Assembly (NCBI GenBank): GCA_964059195.1
Contig: CAXKWD010000006.1
Span: forward strand, 69,953,073-70,017,072
Direction: 5' to 3'
Source of the DNA: Ectobius pallidus
Lineage: Eukaryota; Arthropoda; Insecta; Blattodea; Ectobiidae
Length of the DNA: 64,000 nt
In this document: positions 10,568-23,576 of the stretch, piece after piece
Numbering within the stretch: position 1 is the first letter of the stretch
Layout: every line of letters starts with the position of its first letter
The notes under the pieces: generated by a model
Databases searched by the model: none
What the model was told of the DNA's origin: nothing
The model's input: the letters and a program-made list of their open reading frames with translations, nothing else
Made by a program: the position numbers and the translations under genes

Positions 10568-11667
10568 GTTAGAGTTGGATTATTCCCACAAAGTCTCTGG
10601 CCTTGAAGACAAACCCAGCTAGCGAGCTTCTCGTTACGTCTCGTTACCAAGATGCGCGAATTCGGTGCGCGTAAGATCAGTAAGCTACCGCTGGGCAGAG
10701 AGTGAACATGTCCCCAGTCGTAGAAAATACTATAATAGTTGAGTGGAGGGATGCCGCTGCAAGAGAGAGACAGACAACACGTGGAGTGGGATAGGAGAGC
10801 TGAGCCAATCAGGGTGCAGCTACCTCCCCTAGCCAGGAACTCTACGAGCGGTGAGACTCGCTCCTAAGGTATATACGTAAAAACCCAGAGACGTTGTGGA
10901 GGTAATCCTACTCTACCTACTGTAGAAGACGACAGGGAACAGTTGTTAGAAAGTTTTAAAAGGCAAAACAGACAAATTCAAGCAGGATATCAAAGAAATC
11001 ACAGCAAAACAATTGGTTCGTGTATTGCGGGAAAAACTAAATCATTCATAATGCGGGAGAATGTTAAAGACCGTTTAGCTAAGTAAGTACTACCACTTCA
11101 GCTCGAACCCGTGGCAGTGACATTGAATTTATAAGATTGTGTAAAGAAAATAGTTTTTAATTTCACGAAGTTTCAGTATGTCTGATCGTTATAGCTTACG
11201 CTTGTATAACTTTCAAAAGTGTGCACCTCATGCTCCCAGATAGTGCCTGTGTAAATGAAGTTTCAGATGTCACTGCAACGCCTCTGATTGCGGAATTGAA
11301 ACCTATTGCATGTGTCTAGTAGAGTAGGATTACCTCCACAAAGTCTCTGGGTTTTTACGTATATACCTTAGGAGCGAGTCTCACCGCTCGTAGAGTTCCT
11401 GGCTAGGGGAGGTAGCTGCACCCTGATTGGCTATCCCACTCCACGTGTTGTCTGTCTCTGTCTATGCGGCATTATCCCTCCACTCAACTATTACAGTATT
11501 TTCTACCACTGGCAACGTGGAGCATGATCTTTACTCTCTGCCTAGCAGTAGCTCACTGATCTTACGCGCAGCGAATCCGCGCATCTTGGTAACGAGACGT
11601 AACAAGAAGCTCGCTGGCTGGGTTAGTCTTCAAGGCCAGAGACGTTGTGGGAGTAATCCTACTCTAC
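10568..11667. mobile_element. Mirror pair of 349-bp inverted-repeat elements
   Basis: Arms at 10568-10916 and 11319-11667 are both 349 bp and are reverse complements of each other with scattered differences. Each arm is also bounded by its own inverted ends: GTAGAGTAGGATTACCTCC on one side and the matching complement ending AATCCTACTCTAC on the other. The structure is thus a palindrome of palindromes around a 402-bp centre (10917-11318). The centre contains a short readable stretch starting near 10952 (KRQNRQIQAGYQRN) that might be an exon remnant; I do not recognise it. The arms hold a secondary hairpin, GGAGCGAGTCTCACCGCTCG. No convincing target duplication was found. Confidence 0.75.
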
Positions 11668-12893
11668 TGCAGAGCATTGACGTCACGTTGTTTACATGGA
11701 CAAGAAGTGGAAAGAGGGTGAAGTCTCATTTCACCTACAATTTCAGTTCCCGATGCCTATGCTAGAACGTTTTTCGAAATAAGAACGCACAGATCTAGAG
11801 ACAGAAAATGTATTACGAATATATTCGAAAACGTGAAGTGATAAACATTTTCTTTACAACTTGAATTAAAAACAGAACGTCTAACACATGTCACACGAAG
11901 AAAAAGTTGCACATTATCGCACTGGTGCTAAAAATCCACTCTAACCACTCTAACCACACATGGAAAACACTCTTTTAGTTAAGAATATTTGCTTATGATT
12001 ATTAAATAGACTCAGCTTGATAAAAATGGAAAATTTTAAAATTCATTACGCCTTTTCAAATGTTTTATTAAGGTGTTCGCAAAAATCGTCTTACTTGTTG
12101 GTTGGAAAGCGTGGACTCATTTCCTTATGTTGGCAGCCATGCACCAGAAAATCTCTATCCTCTATCTGAACATGTGCATGTGGCAGTAGATGACAGGCCA
12201 GTTCGAAGCCCAATATGGCTACCAGGAACGTAATTCATTAGAATAATTCTAATATTTATTACTTTTCACAAAATATTAACAGCTGTCCTAAAGATAAGTT
12301 AGTGTATGGAAGGCGAATGGTAAAATGATTTTATTATGCTCTTGTATACCACTTTTATAAAGTCATATTCTTTTTTTACTTTTTTCTTATTTATCTGTTT
12401 CCTTGATATTTTCAGTAACACTTCCTATGGTATTAACAATGTCAGATATAATTACTTCCTTGTTGGGAAAATCAGGCTATTTTGGGCACAATGTTAGCTA
12501 TAAATAACTTTATAGTGTGGCGGAGTTAGGTAATGTAATTTATGTATGGTTCAATAATTTACTCTAAATTGTGCAGTGTAAGGAGAAACCAGCCCTGTCG
12601 ATATTCCCTACTCCCTCACACTCACAGAGCATAGGGTTGCCCCCTTTCGTAAAATCAATGCCAGTGACGTCATCGCTCTGGTTGGCTGGATTCCTTGGTA
12701 TCCTTCTAGCCTATCCATGACACTGCACTCCATGCAACATGATTCTGTAACCGGCAATCAGAAGATTCTTACTTCCTTGTTTGGCAAGTAAGAAAGAAAT
12801 GTAAAAAGTGTAACAGAAACTAAAAATTGAATTTCCATTGTCTATTACAACAATATATGTTGGCTAATAAAGACTTCTAACTGCTCTCACTAG
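11668..12893. other. Unassigned stretch, no recognised gene
   Basis: AT-rich sequence with no frame of interest. The segment around 12590-12760 is locally GC-richer and promoter-like in composition, but nothing downstream supports a gene. Confidence 0.35.
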
Positions 12894-13735
12894 TTGGTTT
12901 GGTATATAAGTTATATAGATGAAATAAGGGAATGGCAAAATAAATTATTGGATGATTTTATAATAAATAAATGTATGTTAAATACAATTCTCTACGCTGA
13001 CGACCAGGTGATAGTATCGGGTTCTGAAAATGTATTTCAAAGAGAATCTTATCTTCTAACAAAAACAGCTTTAACATATCATCTAGAAATTTCAACATTT
13101 AAAATAAAATGTATGGGCTTTTTTGGAAAACATCAAATAAGAACAAAAATAATTATAAATTCAATATTATCGAATAGGTCTCAAATTTTAATTATCTAGG
13201 CTGCAATGTATCCTTTACGAATAATCAAGAAGACTTGAACAATAAGTTACATAATTTCAATACATGTGTGGAACTATTAAAAGAACACCAGCCCGTAAAA
13301 CTAGGAAGGATACACAATTAAAGTTCTACAAAACTATGGCCGTTCCCTGTTTTATGTATGGTAGCGAAACATGGCCCATGAGAAGAAGTTATGAAAGACG
13401 AATAGAGGCGGCCGAAAATAAATGTTTACGATATGTGGCAGGCTATACAAAACTGGATAAAAAAAAAATAAGTACAGACATACGCGAGGAAGTGAGGGTG
13501 AAGAAGCTCAATGAAGAAATAAAGCGAAAGAAATTAGACTGGTATTAGCCTATCATGTACAGAGAATGCCATCGGAAAGGATTTCTTATCAAATACTAAT
13601 GTATCAACCACAAGGAAGACGTTATCATGGAAGACCCAGGACAAGATGGAGAGACTATGAGAACGGATCGGGCTAATAAGCTCAATCGTGGCAGTGGATG
13701 TGGATGATGATGATGATGATGATGAGAAACTCAAA
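12894..13735 (+). pseudogene. Non-LTR reverse transcriptase, palm to C-terminus (broken)
   Basis: The fragment begins inside the polymerase palm: ILYADDQVIVSGSENVFQRE contains the catalytic YADD motif. After a frameshift near 13195, FNYLGC opens the thumb region, and 13264-13548 gives the conserved LKFYKTMAVPCFMYGSETWP (13318-13377) and a C-terminal KRKKLDW. A further frame shift leads to QPQGRRYHGRPRTRWRDYE and then a GAT microsatellite (about 13701-13725), a common 3' tail of such elements. It is 5'-truncated near 12890, lacks the endonuclease and fingers, and cannot be active. The clade (RTE/Jockey-like) is uncertain. Confidence 0.8.
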
Positions 13736-14049
13736 ATATAAAACTCTTATTAGGCCTACATTGAACATAAGAACGGAACAGTTCTTAACAGTTTTTAAAC
13801 ATAGGAAAAAACAGTCGTGCGTTTCCCACTGTGCTATTCTGAATGAATTGGCTAGGCTGTTATAAACTATGTGCATATTTTATGAGTAATTGATTTTTCT
13901 GACAATAACTCACTACATATCCTAACAAATCAGTCTCATTGCAGTCACTAAGACGGCGAAATTTGAATTCAAGCAATGTTAGTTTACATTTTCATGGCCA
14001 TTGTCAATTCTGAGGTATTTATTCCGTAACATTTTGTGATCCTTTGCAT
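13736..14049. other. Short unassigned AT-rich gap
   Basis: Nothing recognisable lies between the LINE tail and the mariner fragment. Confidence 0.35.
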
Positions 14050-14630
14050 TTATCAAAAAAAATTCCTTGTAGGGGATCGTATTGGACCCTTGCTTCTCAA
14101 TGCACTTGATCCATCATTGTACAAGCTTCCTGACGCCCTCTGAAAAGTTTTTCGGCTGAGTATGCACCGCTTCCTTCAGTTCGGGGTCTGTGGTGAATCG
14201 ACGGCCAAAAAGATGGAAATCTGAAGGGGCCAGTTGCTCTAACAACTCAAAACCCAGTTTCGAAGTAGTTTTAGCAGTATGTCCTGTTCATTCCTCGTCC
14301 TTCACACTTGTACGACCATTTTTGAACTTTTCAATCGATTCGTACACGCTTCGCCGTGGTAAAACATTGCCCCCATATTGTTAGGAAATTCTTCGATGGA
14401 TTTCGGCTCCTGGTACACCTTCAGACGACAAAAAACGGATCACTGCACGCTTTTCTTCTTTGGTGCAAACGCTGAGCAAAAGCGCAACCGCAATGGAGTC
14501 ATAACGGTCAAACCCTCCACAAGCGGAGATAAATGAACAACAATAACCGACACGTGCGCGAGGACAAAGCGGTACAGTCAACCAACAAAGGATTAAACAA
14601 AAAGTGTGGATGCTTATTGATTTACCCTCG
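14050..14630 (-). pseudogene. mariner transposase, internally deleted
   Basis: The minus-strand 5' end carries a mariner-type terminus CGAGGGTAAATCAATAAG next to a TA at 14631-14632. The transposase then reads CTKEEKRAVIRFLSSEGVPG, AEIHRRIS, RRSVYESIEKFKNGRTSVKD (helix-turn-helix DNA-binding half). It jumps to LAPSDFHLFGRRFTTDPEL, which carries the last catalytic Asp of the mariner D,D34D triad, and ends VRKLVQ-stop-WIKCIEKQG. The middle with the first two Asp residues is deleted, and stops occur. I see no right-hand terminal repeat, so the 3' end looks truncated near 14050. The 84-codon frame at 14635-14381 and the plus-strand frame at 14190 are partial or antisense views of this gene. Confidence 0.8.
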
Positions 14631-14632
14631 TA

Positions 14633-17600
14633 CATTGCCCATGCTAAGGATATAAGCTAGTCATGTGAATGTTTCCCATAAAATTTGACAAAAATGAATG
14701 GTAATAAATAATAATCCAAGCTACCACTATCTCCTAAAAGGGTAAAGTTGAGCTATAGGTCTATCATTCGGCAGAGGATGGAATGGCGTGGATAGTGTGA
14801 AAGAGAACTTAAAAATAGAGGGCATCCGCTGCCACCACTCCATTGCCGAGCACTCGTGATCAGGTCACAAAACCCTCAAGATGCTGCAAGCCCCTCCCAA
14901 CCCTAATGAAATCGATCAACCATCTAACCATTTCCAATAGCAGAGAGAGAATTTTAAAATCTCACGTCTAGGCCTAGTAAGTACAGCTATCTGCGAAGAT
15001 TGAAGTAGGTCATGTGAACAAAATCTCTCGTTATTAACCTATTCTGCCACTAAAAGAGGAAACAATATTTTGCACAAGCTTGTGGTGATCTGCCATGTAC
15101 TTAGAAAAATGCGTAAACGTCCATTTCTGTTTTAGAACAATTACCAAAAACTTTTAATCGCGTATCCTTGAATAAGAATGTCTCTGAAGATCTATTTTGC
15201 GATTATGTTTTATTCTTACCTCTCTCTCCATTTCTTATTATTTTCCATGTCTACTAAATTTTAAGTTCCTTGGATTTAGGTAAACACTTATCGACAGTAC
15301 CGGGATGTAGTTACTTACAGTTACCCAACAACATTTTGCAACCATGACCAAAGAATATGGATTTATAAGGGCACAATCTTCATTGGATATTATATAAAAC
15401 ATACCGGTACTAATTTATTTGCAGTCTTCATTCATATATAAATTAAACAGGGAAGGAATTAAATCTGCAGGGAAAAAAATTCGTGAAGCAGATTGCACAA
15501 GCCCCATTAAACCAATTTTGGTCTTTATTTGTAATCACAAAGTAATATGGTTAGCAGATCGTCGTAACATTTCGCTAGAAATCATCTTAAAATGTTACCG
15601 TTGATGCTTATGGGCATCGTCATATGAGCAAAATTGTACTTGCTCTTCTATCTCTCATGTTCACATAGTTATTTCACTAAACACATTTTCAAATTTATGA
15701 TCTCTTTGGGTTGCTGACATATTGTCTAGACTCTAGAGCCGGGGTCGGCAAACTTTTTAAGGAAAGGGCTAAATCGTAAAACATCGAGTTCGGCGGGCCT
15801 GATTGCAAACTCGAATAGGTATTTTCTTTTGTGATAGTGTTTATGTTATATTTATCTACAACGCAAACATTTTTACGTTGACAAAATTTTAATAAGCACT
15901 GAACCTGTGTGTAAATGCTTGAAGAACAGGGTCAAACCCTGTCGTTTATAAATGTTCAGAGGGGGAAGAGCGTTCAGGAGTATCAAAAGTATGGCTATTA
16001 CAACAAAGTGTAATTTTTTATTTGTTCGATTTTAGCATGAAAATAAATAACTGAATGTATGTAAAACTTATCTTTAAGACAGTCAGAGTATACTACAATG
16101 TTCAGGCCACGTTTAAATGAAAGTTTCATCAAAATCCATTAAATTTTTATTATTTTGACTTTCCAATTTCAGCTATCGTTTCTTTTCTGTGGGATTTTAA
16201 TATTGATTTGCGTGTTCGCGTGCTACTTTCGCTGCTACTGACGTATAAATTCGTCACCTAAAAATGTTGATTAAAATCAGAAATACAAGATAAATTCGCT
16301 ACACTTTCATGTAAAATGTGCGGATTTCCCCCCTCTCTTTATGATTATCTTTCATGGGTACCAGCTCTTCTACTAATTTGTCCTAACTGGTTCTAGCTTT
16401 ATACCCTCTGATGAGTTGACTTCATGTTGACTACAAAGTAAGCTCTTATTATTGTTAAGCACTTATTATTGGTATTGGAAAAAAATTGTCAAAGTTCCAA
16501 TTAAAGACAGCTTAATCAAATACCGGTATTCAAATAATTGTTCTTCTTTGGAGTTCACCGATTTCACGTACTTTAACTCCCAGTAAAGCTTTTTCAACAC
16601 CGTATTGGAAAACCATCTGCAAATGCTCGCAGGAGTTCAAATCCGGATTTAGTAGACTTGTTTATTTTTAAAGGAATGATTCCAATCGTTCTCTTTCCTT
16701 TTAACTTAAACTATCAGATCCTAGCTTATGTGAGTAATACTTCTTGTAAAGAGAATTCCAATCCTAGTAAATATCTGAAAACAGATTGACTTAAAACGCA
16801 GAATTTGTGTGTTTCAAATTCCCCATCTACGGAACACTTTCATTTTTAAATAAAAATAAAATATAAATCTTTTTGTTAGGTATTCTTCATGTCTTCTATA
16901 ATATGGCGTAACAAGCTGAGAACTTTTCTGAAATGTTGTTTGTCCTTGTAACTGCTAATGATGCAGAGTAAAGATAAACATCCATTATGGATAAAACCAT
17001 GGCGATTGAAAAGGTTGTGTATGTGCTATAAAGGCCTATTTTGACTGTTAATGCCTATTTTGATAAATGCCTTTTTAAGCATCTAGTATATAACACACAA
17101 AATGTTCCCCGCAGCTTTGCTAGCGTGGATTTCGTAATTTGATAGAAATAATCCTTGTAAAGGAGAAAGTTTAAGTGTATAATGTTTTTTTACATTAATG
17201 TTTGAATTCCCTTATAAGCCCTTTTCATTTATAAACGCCTTAGGGTTTTAATTTTGGGAAAAGCTAACATACAGTACGTGTTTCATTGTTTCTGTTGAAC
17301 AGTATTTATGCTACTAAGTTTCAAGAAAATCAGACCAAAGAATATATTTTTTTCCAATACAAACTTTCACATCTCCTTAAAAGTTGATTATATTATGGAG
17401 TACTTTTACTAAGGTTTAAGCCAATAAGCCAAATTAAATAATGTTTTGCCATTTAAATTGTTTACCTTTTAGGACTCTTTTCAGGGCTGAATTTATAAAA
17501 ATTCCTTCTTAGCGAGTGTCTGCATGATACAATAAACATACTGACCTAATTTATTACTTATAGCTTCAGCAAATTCGGCTGAGCAATGATAAATCAGTCA

Positions 17601-20600
17601 TGAAATGTTATATACAGGTAGGGGGAAAAAACTGACCGGATAAAATATCTGAGTTGCCGATATGAGTCACTGCGCATGCCTGGCGGCATTCACAGGATAG
17701 CAGGGAATGTACTGAAATTGTCTTAGTGTCGATAAATTGCTTCAACTGAGAAATAATTTCACGTAATTTGCATTGCTTGTGAAAACAAACGTTTCCGATA
17801 CTTCTCTTACACTTATTTACGTATCACAAGGCTCTGAAACCCGCTACAAGAGTCGGTCCGCTTCTTTTTTCACTACCTGCACATAGGTAGGCCTATATAA
17901 TGATTATATTATCGCATTGGTTTACCGAGAGTAGCAGACAGCCTATTAGTCTTTGTAAATGAGGCCCTTTACTCTGGTAGTATTTTAGAAGAAAATGTTG
18001 CAACAACGAACCCGTAAGAGTAGCAGACATTACTTTCATTACGATGTCATTTTGTTACATTTCTATCTTTGGAAGCGAGAGACTCCTTCTAGTGAAGTCA
18101 GTGAAAATTGTGTCCAATAAAATAAAATGGCCTAGATGAAATTCCTGGAGATATGGTTCAAAACTTCAGAACCAAATTCGAAGAGTTCTACAAGGGAATC
18201 CTAGTAGGAAAGACGTAATGCTAATAAATAATGTCTTATGTGGACACTACTGCTGTCACCAATGGAAATGACCTCGTCCTAACATTGGCCGGCCACATCT
18301 GTGGGGGTTGGAAGAACATTCTCAAAATATAATAGCCTAAATGAAGCGAGGCTTAAATTCATAGCAGAAACCCTTGAAAAATAAGTAAGATCGAACAATA
18401 CACCACCGGACTTCTGCCGTGCTTAGAGCACGGCTTTCACCGGGAATCTGGTGCCGAGATCGACCCGACAGTTTTTAGCTAACTGCTTTACTTTAATTTC
18501 GCACCAAAGTTTAAGATAAAAGAATATCCAAATGAAAAGTAGAATTTCAGTACATCTTAACGTAGATGTTGAAAATGCCGTCCTCTCTATCCTGCACATA
18601 TCTATTAAAGCCACTTACAATTCTGGAGCCCTATTTGTAACTCCAATTAGGATATTTCGCGCATTAATCTTGTTATTTCAATCTTTAATTCTTCCAGACT
18701 ATGCGGACTATTAAGGTATACAATTTGTTTTTATATTTCCTACAAATACAGTCACAAGTACCCAAATGTGAAGAGCAAGAAGGCAACATATGAACTTATA
18801 ATATAAACCAAACATCATAGAACAGGAAAAGTTAACATAATTTCGCTAAAAATATTCGTCGACATTATAGACCGGTCGCATTCCTATATCTGTTCTTTAG
18901 AGCGACATATGGTAACTCCGATTGGTGTATGGCAGCTGGAGAATTGATAAAAATTATAAAAACCTATTTATAATGATCTTTTTTATCGTTGTGAGGTTAA
19001 TGTGAGTTATATCAAGTGCATTTCTTTTTCTGGTTTTACAGCTAGGTACATCGTTCGTCCAATTAAAATGATCTAAATTTGATTTCACATAACTATAAAA
19101 CATAGTATATATATAAATTAACCATGTTGTAGCACTGGTAGTTACAAAGAGCTGGAGCAGCTGGAGAATTAGTGAGCAACATGGCTGCCTTTTTCGGGAG
19201 CTTTAAATCTAATGTTATGTGTGAGGAGTTGCTCCACAATAAGATACCAATCTTTATCACACATTTAAAATATGCGAGATAGGTTCTTCTAACATAGAAC
19301 TGCGATTGAAGATCTCTCAAATTTATATTCAGAAATAGCACTCTGAACATTCTACAACTAACGTATGTAATGTATGTGGACCACTAAAGTTGTGAGTCAA
19401 GATAGCCTAAATACCCAATACGTTTTCACTTTCATACATAGCACTATCACCAACAGCTACATAACAGAAGTAATAAATGTATTTTACTGTCAATGTTACT
19501 GATAGTAAGAGCTAGCTAAGAAAATAAATATATTCAACATACCTGACGTTACGTAAAATACAAAGAATCAGTCAATCTTCTTTACCTGAAAAAGAGGACA
19601 CAGCATAAATCAATGAGGAAGAATCGTGTTGATGCTACTTCATAAATAATGTAATAATATAACATGCGACTGTCTCAAAATATCTTCACCTGAAAATATT
19701 TTAAGCTCTCACAAGGTCTTACGAAATGCAAGTTAGTTCTATTTTGGTTTATTGTCAATGATTAATTATAGATTGTTAGACTTTCCGGCTGTTTTATATA
19801 GGGCAATTCCCGAGAGTTATAGTTAACTTCAGGAAATGATAATTGACACCACTCCGCTGGAAATAAATGGTGCAGATATGTAGCACAAACTTCCTCTGTA
19901 TACACGTGTTAAAAATTCAATTATTAAGCTTTTTAGTTCGACGGAAGTAACCGGTATGCAACATTCAAAAATTAATAGGCCATGTAACCTACAGTTTTAA
20001 ATAGTTTTAGGGATCTTAAAAAAATACTGATATAAGATTCTTCTTACAGCAACACACATATTAACTAAAAAGTAATTAATTGACCATCCGTTTGCATTTC
20101 CTAGGTCAAGTAAATAAAAGATAAAAGAAGCACAAATTAAACGAAGTGAGTTTAATATAGGCCTATGGCTTAGGCCCACTATTATTTCTATTCCTAAGTA
20201 GGGATTCTTCCATGCACCTACGTTTATCAGTAGTTACTTTCATAGCTTGTATAACTTGTAAGTCTGAAAATGGTGCCTTGAACAACACTAACTGTTTAAT
20301 AACAGTTATTATGGCGTCATTGATTTTTTATTAATACAGACATCTTATATATCGAAGGGGTGACATGGCTGTTGTGTTTGTAACGTCATTGGAAGCGTCC
20401 CTCATTCTACTAGGCCTATAACTTTTCTGTGTTATAACTGCTCGAATTCATGCACGTGGTAGCTTCAGGCCTTCTTCCTTTCTGTTGAAATTGCTTGGCT
20501 GTTTACATATTTCAATAGCTGCTCTGTTGAGACGGGATTGATAATATTATGATGATCTGGCCAATACTTATATTAGTTAGTACACTTTCCTTCCAATATT

Positions 20601-21373
20601 TTTTTTACTTTATTTATGTAACATACAATTTTTACAGAACAATAGCTACACATAACTGTAAAAAAACGCTATGGTCCCATCTGTTAAAGCATTGTTTGGC
20701 CACGGCTGACTTGTTCACATGTCGCAGGTGCAGTTGATCTTAGCCTAAGTTCATTTTACTTTTGAACACAAATCAAAAGCAAATGAAACAAATCCTTGTA
20801 TAATAACTTTAAATATCTTACTGCATTCTGCATATAGAAAATATTAGAAAGTTCACATTGACTTACTGTTCACCTTCTTAAAGAATGCATTCTCCTCATT
20901 GGATTGATATAAAAATATCAACATTGATAATTTTGGATTTTCTTCCTTCTAATGGTGTATAGATTTATTGGAAATATATTCAAGAGCTAACCAAAAAGGT
21001 TTTATATTGCATGTCAAAACAACGAAAGTTTCAAATTTAATCAATTACTCATAAACCACAAGAAAACAGTAAACAACAGAACCGGTTGGATAACGGCTGA
21101 TATAATCACTGAATCCCACAATAAAGGTTCGTGGTTTTGTGGTAACTTAATAGCATTGACTGCCATCACAGAGACACTCTGTTAACGTAACTACCGGTAT
21201 ATGAAATCGTTTAGAATTATTTAAAATTCGATAAATAATCAGGAGTTTAAGAAACAAAAGAGTAAAATAAAGCTCATGTTTAAAATAAATATCGATTCAC
21301 TTCATGGTCTAGTGATCACAATTTCTGGGTTGGAATCCAGGTCCGGCTAAGGGGAGATTTATCGTCTTAAGAT
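14633..21373. other. Long AT-rich stretch without a recognised gene
   Basis: Some 6.7 kb in which I find no convincing coding sequence, apart from one hAT-like terminus near 15.74 kb. Frames here are all below 90 codons and have no family motif. A tRNA-like scrap at about 21303-21350 (TTCATGGTCTAGTGATCAC, then GGTTGGAATCC) is probably a SINE fragment. If a host intron lies anywhere in this window, this is one candidate, but no exon supports it. Confidence 0.4.
15739..15805 (+). mobile_element. hAT-like terminus (single end)
   Basis: CCGGGGTCGGCAAACTTTTT, followed by AAAGGGCTAAATCG and a GGCGGGCC block, resembles the termini of Charlie-type hAT elements (CAGGGGTCGGCAAAC...). I could not find a matching inverted end downstream or an 8-bp duplication, so this is a solitary or decayed end. 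Confidence 0.4.
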
Positions 21374-21727
21374 AGAATATTGTAGGATAAAAATTCCTCT
21401 GACACTGGGTTTTGAACCCAGGACCTTGGTTATCCGTGCCACTGCTCTATCAACTGAGCTAAGCCAGGGTTCACTTCACAGTGCCAGATGGAACCTCTCT
21501 CCTATGACTTATTTCCCTTAATGGTCTACCATACTGAAAGACAAGTTAGTCATATGCAGTACTGTGAGGGCACACTAATCAGTGATTTTTGAGACCTGGC
21601 TTTCACTATTACTGTACAGTTAACATTCAATGTCCTGCGTTCAAATCCCAGTGTCAGAGGAATTTTTCTATAATATTCTCATGTAATGTCCAACAGAGAC
21701 AATCTGTGATTCATGAATGCATATATA
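21374..21727 (-). repeat. Rearranged SINE (same family as the 4-5 kb array)
   Basis: A diverged copy: head on the minus strand (tRNA-like 21396-21469), body through about 21631, then from 21632 a partial head in the opposite orientation (TCCTGCGTTCAAATCCCAGT) followed by segment T (TGTCCAACAGAGACAATCTG). The anticodon loop here is ACGGATA, again with C at position 33. The order is head-minus, body-minus, then partial-head-plus and T-plus, the same arrangement that closes the 4-5 kb array. Confidence 0.8.
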
Positions 21728-22989
21728 AATTCTTAAGATAGGTTACCATGGCCGACATGGTTTGGTTGTTTAGTACGCATTTCATGTCAACTTATCTGGA
21801 TAATGAAACTCCACCTAATAGTAGTCCCAACAAGTGAAATGGGACTACACTTACGCCAATCCAGGGTAATACCACAAACTCCACCAGGGTAGGTCATCAG
21901 GCGAAGATTAGTAGCAGAATATTTACACTACGGCTCTCTTATCATATAGTATTAGCTAAAGGTCATGATAATAGGATACAAGATAAGGACATTAAGAGGA
22001 CGATATAAAAAGGAGGGTTATTGGGAAATGTTTAAACCTAATACACTAGTCTGAGGTAAAGCCCTAACCAATAGTTGTAGAAAGTAAAGACAAGAAAAAT
22101 CTAGAAAATGATAATCCTAACTGTAGCCTGATAGTAAATTATTCTATAACAACGAAGAGTAGTATATAGGAAATTAGGTAACAGTGTTAAGCAGAATTTC
22201 GAGAGAATTATCTCCCAATAAACTCAAAATGTATACTTTGTTCGATCATACTAAAATACGGTTATTACATGTGATGTAACAGTGTCATAGTGATAACCAT
22301 TTTCATATAACACAGGAGTGGTATCGATTTTTATCGAACACGGAACGGTCTTAAAACCTTAGTCCTAAGAGCTACAAATGAAACTGCGTAATAGACAACC
22401 TGTATTTAAAATAAGATCAATTCTGTTTGTGTTAATTTGAATAATATACTAAAATGAGAATTTCGTGTTATAAAATAAAGTGTATAATTAATACCATCAG
22501 TTCAAAAACCTTTAATATATGCACCCTAGGCCTTTCGACACTTTGCCATCCTGAGAGCTACCTTGTCGTGCTGGTGTTAATTCATTTACAATTAGAAATT
22601 AAAATAACTTGTCGTCTTGACATACTGATAAAATAAATAAATTCTTCAAAGTTTTAAAACCCAGCAATATACATTTTACAACTTCCTTCTTCTTCTGGAG
22701 TCTTCCCCAATTAAAAATTTCCAATCTTATTATCATTGTCTTTGTCTGCCAACAACGCCGCAAATGCACGGTGCTCCCTATTTGACACCGTAAAAGATAT
22801 TGGTAGAAATATCCTTCCATTTTTGCAAACCCTCACAGTTAGCCAAGATATGAGCCTCCCGTAATTCTATATGTAGATAATAGAGATAACTGTATGCCTT
22901 AGGATGACAATAAACCTTGGTTAATCGAGGCTAAGGACTTAATTTACTTTATTTTGAAAATTTATTCATTACCGACTACTTAAAGTATC
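21728..22989. other. Unassigned AT-rich stretch
   Basis: No gene or element was recognised. Frames of 60-73 codons at 22454-22820 overlap each other on opposite strands and have no motif. Confidence 0.35.
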
Positions 22990-23576
22990 TGCAAACCTTT
23001 ATTTAAAACCCACAAGATCCTCCCACTACCATGTATCATTATTTTTGAAGCCGCCCTGTTTGCTTATTCTCATAGACTCCTTTTCAAAGTTAATTCTGAC
23101 TACCACTCTTACAACACCCGACATAAAAACAGCATAGCACTGTCGAAACACTCTACCCATCTATTCGAATCTTCTCCATACTACTTATGCTCTAAAGTAT
23201 TTAATTCACTCCCCTCTCATATCACATCACAAAAAACAGAAATTTCATTTAAGAAAATGCTTAAATCCTTTCTTTTATCAAACTGTTTTTATAATATAAG
23301 TGATCTCTATTCTTTGTAAGTGTGTATATACTATATTCTTAAATTTATCATTTAATTTGTATAATTCATCTTTCATATACTGTAAAAATAGAGCTAGAAA
23401 TAATATTAAAATGAATAATGTAAAATGTAGCATGTTTAAATATTGAACATGCATTAAATATTTGTATGTAAATTATTAATTTGTAAATGTGTGTGTTAAA
23501 CTTTAAGAAATGTAGTTTATAAGTATATGTAAACTATGTAAAACACTGTACTGTGTAAGAAAATAAACAAACAAAC
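22990..23576 (+). pseudogene. CR1/Jockey-type reverse transcriptase C-terminus and 3' UTR
   Basis: An open stretch of 109 codons (22990-23316, stop 23317-23319) starts CKPLFKTHKILPLPC and continues SYNTRHKNSIALSKHSTHLF, ESSPYYLCSKVFNSLPSHI, ending FKKMLKSFLLS. This is the conserved tail of CR1/Jockey-group polymerases. The first residues are the middle of the protein, so the element is 5'-truncated, as is usual for LINE insertions. A roughly 255-bp AT-rich 3' UTR ends in AATAAACAAACAAAC. The tail frame is intact, suggesting it is younger than the other fragments here. Confidence 0.8.

Noticed and set aside
18120..18320. Reverse-transcriptase-like reading (LDEIPGDMVQNFRTKFEEF)
   Set aside because: It resembles the GxDxIPxE region of LINE polymerases only loosely, and no other motif follows.
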